Positions 8,480 to 17,645 of a DNA stretch of 45,792 nucleotides are shown here, one piece after another. The DNA lies in the NCBI GenBank assembly GCA_019359715.1, contig JAHHGS010000086.1, forward strand, positions 1-45,792, given 5' to 3'. A program made the translations under genes and the position numbers. Each line of letters starts with the position of its first letter. Within the stretch, counting starts at the first letter, position 1. The stretch is from Aphanocapsa sp. GSE-SYN-MK-11-07L (GTDB lineage Bacteria > Cyanobacteriota > Cyanobacteriia > Thermosynechococcales > Thermosynechococcaceae). The notes beneath the pieces are model-generated. The model saw only the letters and a list, made by a program, of their open reading frames with translations. It was not told the origin of the DNA and made no database searches.

Positions 8480-9184
8480 ATGACCTGGATTGTCACCAAC
8501 GACGACGGAATTGATGCCCCTGGATTGCAAGCTTTAGTTCAAGCGATCGACCTAATCATCCCGAAGGAAATTGCCCGCCCGACGATGATTGTTGCTCCCC
8601 GCGATCATCAGTCGGGCTGTGGGCATCAGGTAACGACGGTTGGCCCGATCGTGGTTGACCAAAGATCAGCCCAGGCATTTGCCGTTGCCGGTACACCAGT
8701 AGACTGCGTTCGCTTGGGCTTGAGCCAGTTTTGCCCAGGGGTGAAACTGGTGCTATCGGGCATAAACGCTGGTGCCAACTTGGGCGTTGATGCCTACATT
8801 TCTGGGACTGTGGCGGCGGTACGAGAGGCAGCATTTCATCAGCTGCCAGGAATCGCAATTTCTCATTATCGGCAGGGCGATCGCCCGCTGGATTGGGCCC
8901 GGGCCAGCCGTTGGACGGCAAATGTGGTGGCTAAACTGCTGCGGCATCCAATCGAGCCGGATAGTTTTTGGAACGTGAATCTGCCCCACCTGCTGCCAAA
9001 TGATCCCGACCCAGACGTAGTATTCTGTCAGTCCTCAACCCAGCCATTGCCCGTAAATTATCGCTATCATGACGGGCAATATCACTATGTGGGCAAATAC
9101 CAAGAGCGCGATCGCAGTTTGGGGACTGATGTGGATGTTTGTTTTGGAGGGGCGATCGCCATCACCCAAATTCGGCTTTATTAA
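8480..9184 (+). CDS. surE: 5'/3'-nucleotidase SurE family phosphatase
   Basis: A 234-residue SurE-fold metallophosphatase. It begins MTWIVTNDDGIDAPGLQAL, with the metal-binding Asp pair at residues 8-9 (NDDG). It also has the VVAPRDHQSGCGH-like segment and the conserved LVLSGINAGANLGVDAYISGTVAAVREA block. SurE enzymes remove phosphate from nucleoside monophosphates and other phosphomonoesters. Cyanobacterial housekeeping SurE proteins usually open with a different sequence, so this may be a second, specialised copy serving the cluster. It starts 24 bases after the Kelch gene. Confidence 0.9.
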   Translation: MTWIVTNDDGIDAPGLQALVQAIDLIIPKEIARPTMIVAPRDHQSGCGHQVTTVGPIVVDQRSAQAFAVAGTPVDCVRLGLSQFCPGVKLVLSGINAGANLGVDAYISGTVAAVREAAFHQLPGIAISHYRQGDRPLDWARASRWTANVVAKLLRHPIEPDSFWNVNLPHLLPNDPDPDVVFCQSSTQPLPVNYRYHDGQYHYVGKYQERDRSLGTDVDVCFGGAIAITQIRLY

Positions 9185-9222
9185 AGGATGTTCATGGGCT
9201 GTTCTAAGGGAGGGAGATCCAA

Positions 9223-10302
9223 ATGGTTGCGTCAAACTGTCGGATTGGGATTATCGGGGCTGGCACAACCGGAGTTTATTTAGCCAGTTTGCTGGCAGAG
9301 CAAGGGTTCCAGGTGACTCTGTTTGAAAAAGCTGCCTCTCCCCGCACAGAAGGGTGCGGCATTTTTCTAATCAAAGCCGGGATGGAGGCGCTCCAGCAGG
9401 GAAATCCGCAGCTCTGTCAGCGGATCATGCGCGCTGGTGATCCGGTGCAAAAAGTTGAGTTCCGCAATCTGCGCGGCCAGACGATCAGTTCTGAAACCGT
9501 CACCCATCAGGAAAACGAACTGCCAGGCATGCTGATCCACCGGACAGCAATTTTGTCTGCCCTGCTCGATTTCCTCCCTCCAGGCTGCCTGCACTGCAAC
9601 GCTGAATTAACTTCTGTCGTCCAAACCAGCGACGGCGTAACTGCCCATTTTCAAGATGGCAGCGAGTGGGAAGGCGATCTGCTGGTGGGAGCAGATGGGA
9701 TTGTCTCGAAAGTGCGATCGTTTGTGGTGCCAGGGGTAGAGCCTTGTTACCTGGGCGATTTGGTCTGGCGGGGTCTGGTTGCCGATCGCAGCTTCTGTCC
9801 CCCCGGCAACTTTATTGTCTATGCGCGGGGACGGGGCATTTATGCCAATTTCTTTCATATTGGCGGCGATCGCACCCACTGGGGATTTTTTATCGAAGTC
9901 GAACAGCAGGAGCCGGGCCGACTGCGCCCCAGCAATCCGGCTATTCCGGCCGCAGAGCTGGCCAAATTAGCCGCCGATGCCCGCAGCCTGATTGCATCGA
10001 CCCCGCCAGAGCAGGTGGTCAGCCGCTATTCCTACGACATTGATCCTCTACCCCATTTGTATGCGGGGCGGATTGTCTTAATCGGCGATGCTGCCCACGC
10101 CAAAAGTCCGACCAGGGCCCGGGGCATGTGTTCAGGGTTTGAAGATGCCCTCTCCCTGTCTCGCCATCTAGCGGCGGGAGCCGATATTGCGACAGTGTTA
10201 GAGCAATTTCAGACGGAAAGATTGCCAATTGTGCATGAATATCAGCGCACCAGCCGTCAACAAAGCCAACAGATTGGTCGTCGTCAAAAAAGCGCCGCTT
10301 AA
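9223..10302 (+). CDS. FAD-dependent monooxygenase (UbiH/salicylate-hydroxylase-like)
   Basis: A 359-residue class A flavin monooxygenase. It has an N-terminal GxGxxG motif (RIGIIGAGTTGVYLASLL), a DG motif (LLVGADGIVSKVR) and a GD motif (IVLIGDAAHAKSP). The segment after GDAAH (TRARGMCSGFEDAL) departs somewhat from the usual GQGxNxALEDA but keeps the final ED. GGGAGGGAG lies just upstream of the ATG at 9223, so the start is well supported. It follows surE by 38 bases on the same strand and is the last gene of the run that begins at 5252. The substrate is unknown. It is unrelated in sequence detail to the larger hydroxylase at 1329-2924. Confidence 0.87.
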   Translation: MVASNCRIGIIGAGTTGVYLASLLAEQGFQVTLFEKAASPRTEGCGIFLIKAGMEALQQGNPQLCQRIMRAGDPVQKVEFRNLRGQTISSETVTHQENELPGMLIHRTAILSALLDFLPPGCLHCNAELTSVVQTSDGVTAHFQDGSEWEGDLLVGADGIVSKVRSFVVPGVEPCYLGDLVWRGLVADRSFCPPGNFIVYARGRGIYANFFHIGGDRTHWGFFIEVEQQEPGRLRPSNPAIPAAELAKLAADARSLIASTPPEQVVSRYSYDIDPLPHLYAGRIVLIGDAAHAKSPTRARGMCSGFEDALSLSRHLAAGADIATVLEQFQTERLPIVHEYQRTSRQQSQQIGRRQKSAA

Positions 10303-10634
10303 GCTCTGAAGGAAATAGGAATGCTTGACGATTATTGAGGAAATTCGCGTGAGTGAAGCGATCTGATCACCCTCACAAACTTAGAATGACCGCGTTTACA
10401 CCATGTTCTGGTTCGTCGGGCTGCAGAAGTGCTCGGACTTGAAAACGTATGAACAATTGCCAGCTTGCGTAAATCAATCGGCATCATCACGATTGATGAG
10501 TGAGCAATCAAGATGCAACTGTCGGGTCGTGGGGTTGAGCTTGCAATTTGCGGTTCAGAAATTGCCAACGCTTGCATTGATTTTTCGCTAGTGCTATACA
10601 CTACCCATAGGGTCAGCCAGATCAGAACTACACT
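10303..10634. other. Intergenic region, possible gene remnant
   Basis: About 330 bases with no intact gene. The minus strand is open from 10784 to 10332, but that frame runs into the solid herA gene and shows no recognisable domain. One plus frame reads in pieces like a protein (SLRKSIGIITIDE then QLSGRGVELAICGSEIANACIDFS) but is broken by stop codons, so a decayed gene is possible. Only the last few dozen bases are likely to act as leader for the herA-like gene. Confidence 0.35.
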
Positions 10635-12317
10635 ATGCCCCAGCTTTCCGTTTATTCTGCCAGCGCGATCGGGACTGTCAAAGGGCCGGGAGAGACCGGC
10701 AACCAGTACGTTTTTATCACTACCGATACCCAGCACGTCAAAATTGGCGAGTTTGTTTACTATCAGCTTGTCGATCCAGAGCAAAAACAGCTAGAGATTA
10801 TCGGCAAAATTTCTGCCTGCTGCCTAGTCGATCATTTGCCCGATCGCATTTTTGCTGACACTGAAATTGACCCCTGCACGATCGCTGCTTTGATTGGCTT
10901 TAAGTACGACTGCCCCGAACTCTACGAAGTCACGGTGGAAATGGTTGGCTACTTTCAGCCCAGCTTGGGGTTTATCAACCCGCGCCGCCCGCCAGAGCCG
11001 GGCAGCAAAGTTTACTTGGCCAGCGATTTGGTCCTGCGGCAAATCTTAAATAAAAAGCAGCCGGGCCAGGTCGGGGCGGCTCACATTGGCTCTCTGCTGC
11101 TGCGCACCAACGAGGCCGTGCCGATCGCCCTTGATGTCAAAGAACTGGTCAGCACCCACATGGCGATTTTGGCCGGCACGGGTTCCGGTAAATCCTACAC
11201 GGCGGGGGTATTGGTGGAAGAACTGCTGCTGCCCCACAACCGCGCAGCCGTGCTGATTTTTGACCCCCACGGCGAGTATGGCACCCTAGAAGCCCTGCGT
11301 GGGCACACTGACTTTCAAGCGGAAGATGGCTATGCCCCAAAGGTGAATATTTTGACCCCGGACAAGGTAAAAATTCGCTTTTCTTCCCTCGACTACTACG
11401 ACATTTTGGGACTGCTGCCGGAAATGAGCGATCGCCAAAAAGCGATTCTTGATAAAGCCTTTGCCAATCTAAAAAAGCGCACCAAGGGCGACGGTCGCTG
11501 GGATATGAATGACCTGATCTTCGAGGTCAACGCCGCCGATCGCACCCAAGATGACGACGGCACCGACAGAAAAGGCACTTCTGCGGCCGCCCTAGAGTGG
11601 AAGCTGGAGCAAATGGGGCGATCGCCCTATTTTCACGCCTTTGAGCATCTCACCCCCAGAGAGCTATTTGAGCCGGGGCAAGTCACCGTCCTCCAAATGA
11701 ATGACATCAGCCAGCAGGAGCAGCAGGTGATCTGTGCGGCAATTTTGCGCCAAACCAGCCACGCCCGCATGAATACGCAAAAAGAGCGGATTCAACCCAC
11801 CGATGAAAATTATTTGCCCTACCCGGTGTTTATTTTGCTGGAAGAAGCCCATCGGTTTGCTCCGGCCCATGAGCCGTCTCGCTGCAAAATGGTGCTGCGG
11901 ACGATTCTGAGTGAAGGACGCAAATTCGGCTTAGGGGTGGGCTTAATTACCCAGCGCCCAGGCAAACTGGACTCAGATGTGCTGTCGCAGTGCATGAGCC
12001 AGTTCATTATGCGGATTGTCAATCCGGTTGATCAAGACAGTCTCAAGTACGGGGTGGAAGCGGCCGGGCGCGATCTATTGCAAGAATTACCCGCCCTGAC
12101 CAAAGGGCAAGTGATTATCAGCGGCATGTGCGTAAATACGCCGGTGCTGTGCAAAGTTCGGACTCGCCTGACTGCCCACGGCGGCGAAACCCTCGATGCC
12201 CCAGACCTATGGCAGAAACACTTCCAAGCCCATCGCCAACTAGAACGGCAAGTGGCAGTGGCTCCTTTGGTTGGACAGCGGCGGGCCGCCAGCGTACGGG
12301 GGCGATCGATCGAGTAA
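10635..12317 (+). CDS. herA: HerA-like DNA-translocating ATPase (DUF87)
   Basis: A 560-residue HerA/FtsK-superfamily ATPase. Residues 1-90 fit the HAS-barrel domain (VYSASAIGTVKGPGETGNQYVFIT). The Walker A is GTGSGKSYTAGVL near residues 181-188, following HMAILAG. IFDPHGEYG lies just after it, and FILLEEAHRFAP near residue 398 is the Walker B with catalytic Glu. GLGLITQRPGKL-like and SQFIMRIVNP segments close the core. HerA proteins form hexameric pumps that work with the NurA nuclease in end resection, or with other effectors in defence. No nurA or other obvious partner lies beside it, so its role here is open. The neighbours are a flavin monooxygenase and a lipid kinase. Confidence 0.88.
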   Translation: MPQLSVYSASAIGTVKGPGETGNQYVFITTDTQHVKIGEFVYYQLVDPEQKQLEIIGKISACCLVDHLPDRIFADTEIDPCTIAALIGFKYDCPELYEVTVEMVGYFQPSLGFINPRRPPEPGSKVYLASDLVLRQILNKKQPGQVGAAHIGSLLLRTNEAVPIALDVKELVSTHMAILAGTGSGKSYTAGVLVEELLLPHNRAAVLIFDPHGEYGTLEALRGHTDFQAEDGYAPKVNILTPDKVKIRFSSLDYYDILGLLPEMSDRQKAILDKAFANLKKRTKGDGRWDMNDLIFEVNAADRTQDDDGTDRKGTSAAALEWKLEQMGRSPYFHAFEHLTPRELFEPGQVTVLQMNDISQQEQQVICAAILRQTSHARMNTQKERIQPTDENYLPYPVFILLEEAHRFAPAHEPSRCKMVLRTILSEGRKFGLGVGLITQRPGKLDSDVLSQCMSQFIMRIVNPVDQDSLKYGVEAAGRDLLQELPALTKGQVIISGMCVNTPVLCKVRTRLTAHGGETLDAPDLWQKHFQAHRQLERQVAVAPLVGQRRAASVRGRSIE

Positions 12318-12484
12318 TTAGCCTCGCTGACACCCGACTGGCTGAGTAAAAAGCGGCATCAAGCGTTTTGATCTTAAGAGCGATCGCCCGGCTCTACGCT
12401 ATTTTGGAGCTATGGCGCTTTGCGCTTCAGCCTCCTTTGTATCTAATGATCTAATATGCAGCCCCACCGCTGGTCAATCTTGCC

Positions 12485-13357
12485 ATGAATCGCAAAACAG
12501 CCTTATTGCTGATTAATCATCACGCTCGGAAAGGCAAGCAATCGGCCGATGAAGTGGTTGATCAGTTGAAAGCTTTAGGCTTGACTCTGATCGAAGCGGA
12601 TATTGACAATCCCGCCCATTTAGCTGAAACGATTCATCAATATCAGGAACAGGTTGACTTAGTGATTATTGGCGGTGGCGATGGCACGCTGAACGCGGCG
12701 ATCGCGGCCTTGGTCGAAACCCAGTTGCCCCTGGGCATTATTCCGCTCGGCACGGCGAACGATTTAGCCCGCACCTTGGCAATTCCAGTCGCCCTGTCCG
12801 AGGCTTGCCAAATCATCGCCGCTGGTCATACCCAACGGATCGATTTGGGCTGGGTGAACGGCAAATACTTTTTCAATGTTGCTAGTTTGGGGCTGAGTGT
12901 CCAAATTACCCGCAGCTTAACCAGAGATGTCAAGCGGCGTTGGGGAATTTTAGCCTACGGAATTACCGCCCTGCAAGCCCTCTGGCGCAGCCAGCCGTTT
13001 GGGGCTGAAATTCAAATCGGCGATCGCTCGGAACGGGTGAAAACAGTCCAAATTGCTGTCGGTAACGGTCGGTTTTATGGCGGCGGGATGACGGTGGCAG
13101 CCGATGCGGCAATCAATGATGAGCGCCTTGATCTATACAGCCTAGACATGAAGCATTGGTGGCAAATGTTAGCCCTCTTACCGGCGCTGCGCCTGGGGCA
13201 ACATGCCTCTGCCTCCTGGGTACACGCTTGGGCCAGCCAAGAATTCCACGTCTATACGCGCCGTCCCCGTTCAATTAACACAGATGGCGAAATTACCACC
13301 GCTACGCCTGCCCACTTTCGGGTGATTCCGAAGGCTTTATCGGTATTCGTGCCTTAG
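12485..13357 (+). CDS. YegS/DagK-type lipid kinase
   Basis: A 290-residue member of the diacylglycerol kinase catalytic family. It starts with RKTALLLINHHARKGK. The nucleotide-binding motif GGGDGTLNAAIAAL follows, then LPLGIIPLGTANDLARTL, the classic DAGK signature. The C-terminal half carries NVASLGLSVQITR and VAVGNGRFYGGGM-like blocks with final INTDGEITTATPAHFRVIPKAL. These enzymes phosphorylate diacylglycerol, sphingoid bases or related lipids using ATP, at the membrane. The length is normal for the family. It stands alone, 167 bases after the herA-like gene. Confidence 0.92.
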   Translation: MNRKTALLLINHHARKGKQSADEVVDQLKALGLTLIEADIDNPAHLAETIHQYQEQVDLVIIGGGDGTLNAAIAALVETQLPLGIIPLGTANDLARTLAIPVALSEACQIIAAGHTQRIDLGWVNGKYFFNVASLGLSVQITRSLTRDVKRRWGILAYGITALQALWRSQPFGAEIQIGDRSERVKTVQIAVGNGRFYGGGMTVAADAAINDERLDLYSLDMKHWWQMLALLPALRLGQHASASWVHAWASQEFHVYTRRPRSINTDGEITTATPAHFRVIPKALSVFVP

Positions 13358-13538
13358 CAACCCAGGGGTAGTGGCTCATTGACCAGACCATAGAATTTGG
13401 AAAATGCTCAACTTATTTTCGCAAGCTGCCTTGGTTGATCAAAACCACGACAAGTGTAGGATCAAATTGGGCTGCGGGCGATCGCGAATTTCCCCAGCAG
13501 TTTTATAGTTTAAATCCCTACAGCGAGATGATTGCCCT

Positions 13539-14222
13539 ATGACTTCTGGTAGCACTGTCAAACGAGCCGGCCAAACTGCGATCGGTCAACTCCGGCGGAG
13601 CATCACGGCGCTGTTGGCGGGGGCAGCGATTTTAGGGCTGGGCTGGTATGGCTATCTACAGGTATCACAACGGCTGTGGGCGCCCGCTGCTGCGACTGTT
13701 CAAGTTAGAACCCTAATCAGCGGTCAACTGCAAAACATGACCGAGCTAACCACGGCCAAAATGTCTAGCAAAGCAACGGTCGTTGTCAGTCAAGCCAGAA
13801 AACTCGGTAACTTTAGCCTCGGAGATACTAACTTAGTCTATGAAGGGGTTGGTGATATGCAGGCGGGAATTGACCTGATGCAACTCAAAGCCACGCAAGT
13901 CAACCCTGAACAAGGGCAGATTCATATTTTGCTGCCGCCTCCCCAAATCACCAATGTCTCGCTGAATGTACAGCGCTCTAGCGTGTTGGCAAACTATAAG
14001 CGCTGGTTTGGCCCGAACGTTGAGCTAGAACTCCAAGACCAAGCTCAGCAAGAAGCGCTTAAGCAAATTAGAGCCACAGCCTGCAATCAGCAACTGATTG
14101 CAGCCACCAATGCTAACGCCAAGCAGCTAGTCGAGCGGATTTTGCAAACGGCTGGCTATCAAGAAGTCATGATCGAGACTCAAACCCCTCAACCAGAAAC
14201 CTGCGTCAAGATGGCTGCCTAG
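13539..14222 (+). CDS. DUF4230 domain membrane-anchored protein
   Basis: A 227-residue protein with one N-terminal transmembrane segment (about residues 22-45, ITALLAGAAILGLGWYGYLQV). The extracytoplasmic domain has the DUF4230 pattern: VRTLISGQLQNMTELTTAKM, then GVGDMQAGIDL, then ILLPPPQITNVSLN. The C-terminus has an amphipathic helix and closing Cys-containing strands. The function of DUF4230 is not known. It is encoded between the lipid kinase and the small HTH gene, with separate spacing, so no operon is implied. Confidence 0.8.
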   Translation: MTSGSTVKRAGQTAIGQLRRSITALLAGAAILGLGWYGYLQVSQRLWAPAAATVQVRTLISGQLQNMTELTTAKMSSKATVVVSQARKLGNFSLGDTNLVYEGVGDMQAGIDLMQLKATQVNPEQGQIHILLPPPQITNVSLNVQRSSVLANYKRWFGPNVELELQDQAQQEALKQIRATACNQQLIAATNANAKQLVERILQTAGYQEVMIETQTPQPETCVKMAA

Positions 14223-14529
14223 ATTTCCAGCTTGAATCTAATAGGGGTACATTCCCCGCTGCTTGCAGCGAAAGAATCGGATTGCAATCCAAATCTGCGG
14301 TTTGGGAGCAAAACGATTTGCATACCCCGTCCGCTTGCGGCGGGGTAGTTGATTTGAGCGTGTCATTCAAAGGTGCGAAGTCACGGCGAACTATTCTAGA
14401 AGATAGATCCGGGACTGAACCATTTGGGTATGCTTAGGATAGAATAATCCACAATTTAGTGAGCTAAATTTAACCCGCGATCGCCCACTCGCGATTCTGA
14501 CTGATAGCCGTTGCTGCTCGAAGCCTGCC
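14223..14529. mobile_element. Possible non-autonomous IS200/IS605-like element (hairpin pair)
   Basis: Two hairpins with the same CTTG loop lie about 60 bases apart. The first is CGCTG-CTTG-CAGCG (14257-14270). The second is a longer stem, TACCCCG(T)CCG-CTTG-CGGCGGGGTA (14323-14347), with one bulged T. Paired subterminal hairpins of this kind mark the ends of IS200/IS605 elements and their gene-less derivatives, and GC-rich CTTG-loop stems of this type are familiar in cyanobacterial genomes. No transposase is encoded between them. The exact ends are not visible. The rest of the gap (14350-14529) shows nothing further. Confidence 0.45.
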
Positions 14530-14949
14530 ATGCCAGCTAGATTGCAAATTAAGCCCGAAGACTGCTCTCCTCTAGGTCAATTGATTTTTCAATACTTAGA
14601 GACTCAAGCAATTAGCATGAATCGGCTAGCCGAACTGTCTGGCATTCCCCAACCCCGATTGCGAGGAGCTTGCTTCAAAGGCACCTGCCCCACACCGGAA
14701 ACGATTAGAAAGCTGGCTAGGGCAATGGGCAAGCATCATCTAGAGCTTTATACTCTGGCTTACGAGGGAAGAGTTGAGCATCTGCCAGAGGATGCCAACA
14801 ACGATTCCCTCGATATGTTGATGCGAGAGCTATTTGAAACGGCTAGAGAAATGAAGCTGGTTGCTCCCACATTACGCCCTTCTAAAACCAAAATTCGCAA
14901 AGCGTTAATGGAGCTTGGGTTTCAACCAGAGCAAGCAGAGTGCGGCTGA
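14530..14949 (+). CDS. Small helix-turn-helix (XRE-like) protein
   Basis: A 139-residue protein. Residues 25-65 (AISMNRLAELSGIPQPRLRGACFKGTCPTPETIRKLARAMG) form an XRE/lambda-repressor-like helix-turn-helix. Residues 88-120 are acidic and helical (LDMLMRELFETAREMKL) and may dimerise. It is probably a DNA-binding regulator. The targets are unknown. It converges on cpcG, with the hairpin terminator at 14949-15003 between the two stops. Confidence 0.72.
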   Translation: MPARLQIKPEDCSPLGQLIFQYLETQAISMNRLAELSGIPQPRLRGACFKGTCPTPETIRKLARAMGKHHLELYTLAYEGRVEHLPEDANNDSLDMLMRELFETAREMKLVAPTLRPSKTKIRKALMELGFQPEQAECG

Positions 14950-15003
14950 AAAAACTAAAGCCCGCAAGCAAGTTTGAGTGAATAGAAACTCTGCTTGCTT
15001 GCG
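14949..15003 (-). terminator. Rho-independent terminator of cpcG
   Basis: A perfect 10-bp stem, CGCAAGCAAG (14963-14972) paired with CTTGCTTGCG (14994-15003), encloses a 21-base loop. On the minus strand it is followed by TTTAG and TTTTTT (14954-14949), a good U-tract. It lies about 85 bases after the cpcG stop and just after the convergent HTH gene. Confidence 0.7.
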
Positions 15004-15088
15004 AGCTAGGTTGGGTTTGATTGTAATGCTCTAGGTCATGTTGCCTGAGACATTGAGTGCCCCAAGCAACACGACGCGGTTGATTCAT

Positions 15089-15838
15089 CTATCGACGAGG
15101 TACGCTCCGCTCAAAATCAATGTTGAGAGCTGAGATCTTCTGGGGGATGTTACCTTTGGGGCTGATGCTCCGCGCCATTTCTAGGAACTGGGCTGGATTG
15201 CCCGCCCTCGCTTGCTTGTCTTGGGGAACATAGGTGCGAACAGTGGTTTGCCAGATCACTTGGGGGAAGCCTAGCTGACGACGATGATAGGCATCGTAGC
15301 GAGGGGACTTGATGTTGAAAGGCAACTCGCCCTCTGCCCGACCCGGCAAGACCCGACGGCGCTGATAGGGAAGCGTATCATAACCAAAGGCAGCTAGGTA
15401 TTCTTCGCTGTTCAGCAAGTCATCGACAAAGCCGACAATTCCCTTTGTAGCAACGGTAATTGACCAAGCTAGCTTCTCGCGGTTGTCGTAAACATCACGG
15501 CCCAGCACGCGCTGTACCGTTTGTTCAACAAACCGATAGTTGCTGTTTAGGTTATAAAAACTGTTCCGGTAAGTGTTGGACAGCAGCAAACCCCGCACGA
15601 AATCCCGAACGGTAATTTGACCACTGCGAAGTTGAGACTCTAAAAAGCGCTCCCGATCGCTAGTAAAAGCATGGAAAAAGATCTGGCGGTAAGCCGCTTC
15701 GATCAGGTCATCCATATCGGTTGCCGAAAGCAGGTTTTCTGTCGAATAAGTCCTGGGTTTCTCATCACCAGGAACTTCGTAGCCAGCCACACGCTGATTT
15801 TGACTAGTGGGGGAATATTCTAAAAGAGGAAGTGCCAC
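15089..15838 (-). CDS. cpcG: Phycobilisome rod-core linker CpcG
   Basis: A 249-residue phycobilisome linker. The N-terminal [26 protein letters not shown] is typical of CpcG. The linker domain (about 45-190) includes [41 protein letters not shown]-like and [16 protein letters not shown] blocks. CpcG joins phycocyanin rods to the allophycocyanin core, with the N-terminal domain in the rod and the C-terminal tail on the core. The length is as expected for CpcG1-type proteins, and there is no C-terminal hydrophobic segment of the CpcG2/CpcL kind. The gene stands apart from any cpc operon in this window and has its own terminator downstream. Confidence 0.95.
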   Translation of the reverse strand: MALPLLEYSPTSQNQRVAGYEVPGDEKPRTYSTENLLSATDMDDLIEAAYRQIFFHAFTSDRERFLESQLRSGQITVRDFVRGLLLSNTYRNSFYNLNSNYRFVEQTVQRVLGRDVYDNREKLAWSITVATKGIVGFVDDLLNSEEYLAAFGYDTLPYQRRRVLPGRAEGELPFNIKSPRYDAYHRRQLGFPQVIWQTTVRTYVPQDKQARAGNPAQFLEMARSISPKGNIPQKISALNIDFERSVPRR

Positions 15839-15966
15839 GCCTACAAAATCTCCCTTTTCTTACGAAATCTTACAAATTTAACCATAATCATAAGGGGATA
15901 GCGGGTCATTATTCGCTTTAGTCTAATGAAAAATTACATAACTTAATCTTAATCGAGGGAGTTGCT

Positions 15967-16710
15967 GTGGTGACAATTCAGTGCGGCGAAAAAAGTTTTA
16001 GCAATATTCAGGCGGTATTTTTTGACAAAGATGGCACCCTTGCAAACTCAGAGGCGTTTTTACGCAGTCTGGGCCAAAAGCGATCGCGGCTGGTTGATGC
16101 CCGCGTTCCTGGTGTGCAAGAGCCGCTGCTGATGGCCTTTGGTCTGGAAACCAGCACTCTCAACCCAAAAGGCTTAATCGCTGTCGGTGGGCGGCGAGAC
16201 AACGAAATCGCGGCGGCTGCCTACATTGCCGAAACCGGTCGAGACTGGGTGGAAGCCCTAGAGATTGCCCAAACTGCTTTCCAAGAAGCAGATGGCTATC
16301 TTCAGCCGAAAGCTGTCCATACGCCTCTGTTTGCGGGCTGCTTAGAAACGCTGCGATCGCTGAGCAAAGCGGGTCTTAAATTGGGGATAATCTCTTCTGA
16401 CACTCTAGAGAACGTGCGGAGCTTTGCCCAAACCTATCAACTAACTGATTACCTGCAATTGCAGTGGGGCGAAGGGTTAGAGTCTGGCTTAAGAAAGCCT
16501 GATCCCGAAATTTTTCACTCTGCCTGCCAAAAACTAGGCGTCAGTCCAAACGCAGCCCTGATGATTGGCGATGCAGCGACGGATATGAATATGGCTAGAG
16601 CGGCTGGGGCCGGCGGTTGCATTGGTGCTGGCTGGGGGTGGTCACAGCCAATTACCCTTGCCCAAGCCGACGTGATGCTAGAGCAGCCTGCTCAGATTCA
16701 GGTGGATTAA
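15967..16710 (+). CDS. HAD-family phosphatase (phosphoglycolate-phosphatase-like)
   Basis: A 247-residue HAD-superfamily hydrolase. Motif I is FFDKDGTLANS (nucleophile DKD near residues 19-21). Motif II is LGIISSDT (about 140). The conserved lysine is in GLRKPDPEIF. Motif IV is ALMIGDAATDMNMARAAGAGG. The helical cap lies between motifs I and II. It probably dephosphorylates a small phosphorylated metabolite such as 2-phosphoglycolate, but the substrate is not determined by motifs. The start is GTG (15967 or the adjacent GTG at 15970), preceded by GAGGGAG at the right distance. It is divergent from cpcG and converges on nadK with a 14-base gap. Confidence 0.88.
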   Translation: MVTIQCGEKSFSNIQAVFFDKDGTLANSEAFLRSLGQKRSRLVDARVPGVQEPLLMAFGLETSTLNPKGLIAVGGRRDNEIAAAAYIAETGRDWVEALEIAQTAFQEADGYLQPKAVHTPLFAGCLETLRSLSKAGLKLGIISSDTLENVRSFAQTYQLTDYLQLQWGEGLESGLRKPDPEIFHSACQKLGVSPNAALMIGDAATDMNMARAAGAGGCIGAGWGWSQPITLAQADVMLEQPAQIQVD

Positions 16711-16724
16711 CCAAAAGTCATCAA

Positions 16725-17645
16725 TCAGGGCAGCTCTACAGAAGTAGGCTTCGCGACGTGGGGGAGGCCCCAGCCCAGCTTTTCGCGCAAAACGTGGAAA
16801 AATTCTGGCGATCGCAGGCGAATGAACCGGGCGCAGTAGGGCGATCGCTGGACTTGAACAATATCGGCTGGCAGCACAAAACAGCCCGCATTGCCATCCA
16901 CCATCATCACTAAATGCTTGAACGGATTGGCCGGATAAATCCGGGCTGACTCGGAATTGGCAAACACGAGCGCGCGCGAGGCCAAGGAGTGAGGGCAAAT
17001 CGGCACCAGTTGCAAGACTGACACGCCTGGGGTAATCACTGGCCCACCGGCTGAGAGGGCATAGGCAGTCGATCCGGTGGGGGTAGAAATAATCAAACCA
17101 TCGGCAGCAATGTCTACTCTGGCGTGCTGCCCAATATCGACTTCAAAATGACACATTCCCGTCAGGGGTTCTTTATGCAGCACCATCTCATTCAAAGACA
17201 GAGCCTCCCAAAGCACTGTCTGATCTCGCAGCACTTGAACGATTAGCATGTCCCGGTCTTCAACCGAATAGTTGCCCGTCAACACCTGCTCGATCGCCTC
17301 TGGCAGCTTGTTCAGATAGGTTTCAGTCAAGAAACCCATGTGCCCTGTATTCACCGTCAGCAGTGGAATGCCGATCGGTGCCAACTGTCGGCAGGCTGAC
17401 AAAACGGTGCCATCTCCACCGAGGACAATCGCAAACTGCATTTGGGCATCAAACCCCGGTGGAGCCAGCCGGTCAATCGGCGTGTGGCAAACGGGGCTAT
17501 CGGGGCGCGAGTAGCCCAGAATTCCGCCAATTCCGGTTGCCGTGACCACTTTCCAGCCGCGGCTCTCCAGCTTGTCCTTCAGCTCTTGGGCGATCCGACA
17601 AGCCGTAGGTTTAATCTCGTTGTAAATAATTCCGGCTGTGGTCAC
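16725..17645 (-). CDS. nadK: NAD(+) kinase
   Basis: A 306-residue NAD kinase. It carries [16 protein letters not shown] (GGDGT at residues 76-80), [11 protein letters not shown], the NEMVLHK segment, and [25 protein letters not shown], the glycine-rich NAD-binding signature. It phosphorylates NAD to NADP with ATP or polyphosphate. Cyanobacteria usually carry two NadK paralogues. This one, with a ~30-residue N-terminal extension around [13 protein letters not shown], resembles the ~305-residue form. The start codon is GTG at 17645. The gene is monocistronic by spacing. Confidence 0.95.
   Translation of the reverse strand: MTTAGIIYNEIKPTACRIAQELKDKLESRGWKVVTATGIGGILGYSRPDSPVCHTPIDRLAPPGFDAQMQFAIVLGGDGTVLSACRQLAPIGIPLLTVNTGHMGFLTETYLNKLPEAIEQVLTGNYSVEDRDMLIVQVLRDQTVLWEALSLNEMVLHKEPLTGMCHFEVDIGQHARVDIAADGLIISTPTGSTAYALSAGGPVITPGVSVLQLVPICPHSLASRALVFANSESARIYPANPFKHLVMMVDGNAGCFVLPADIVQVQRSPYCARFIRLRSPEFFHVLREKLGWGLPHVAKPTSVELP

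Noticed and set aside
10332-10784. 150-codon minus-strand frame
   Set aside because: Its first half is antisense to the solid herA-like gene, it has no recognisable domain, and its composition looks like a shadow frame.
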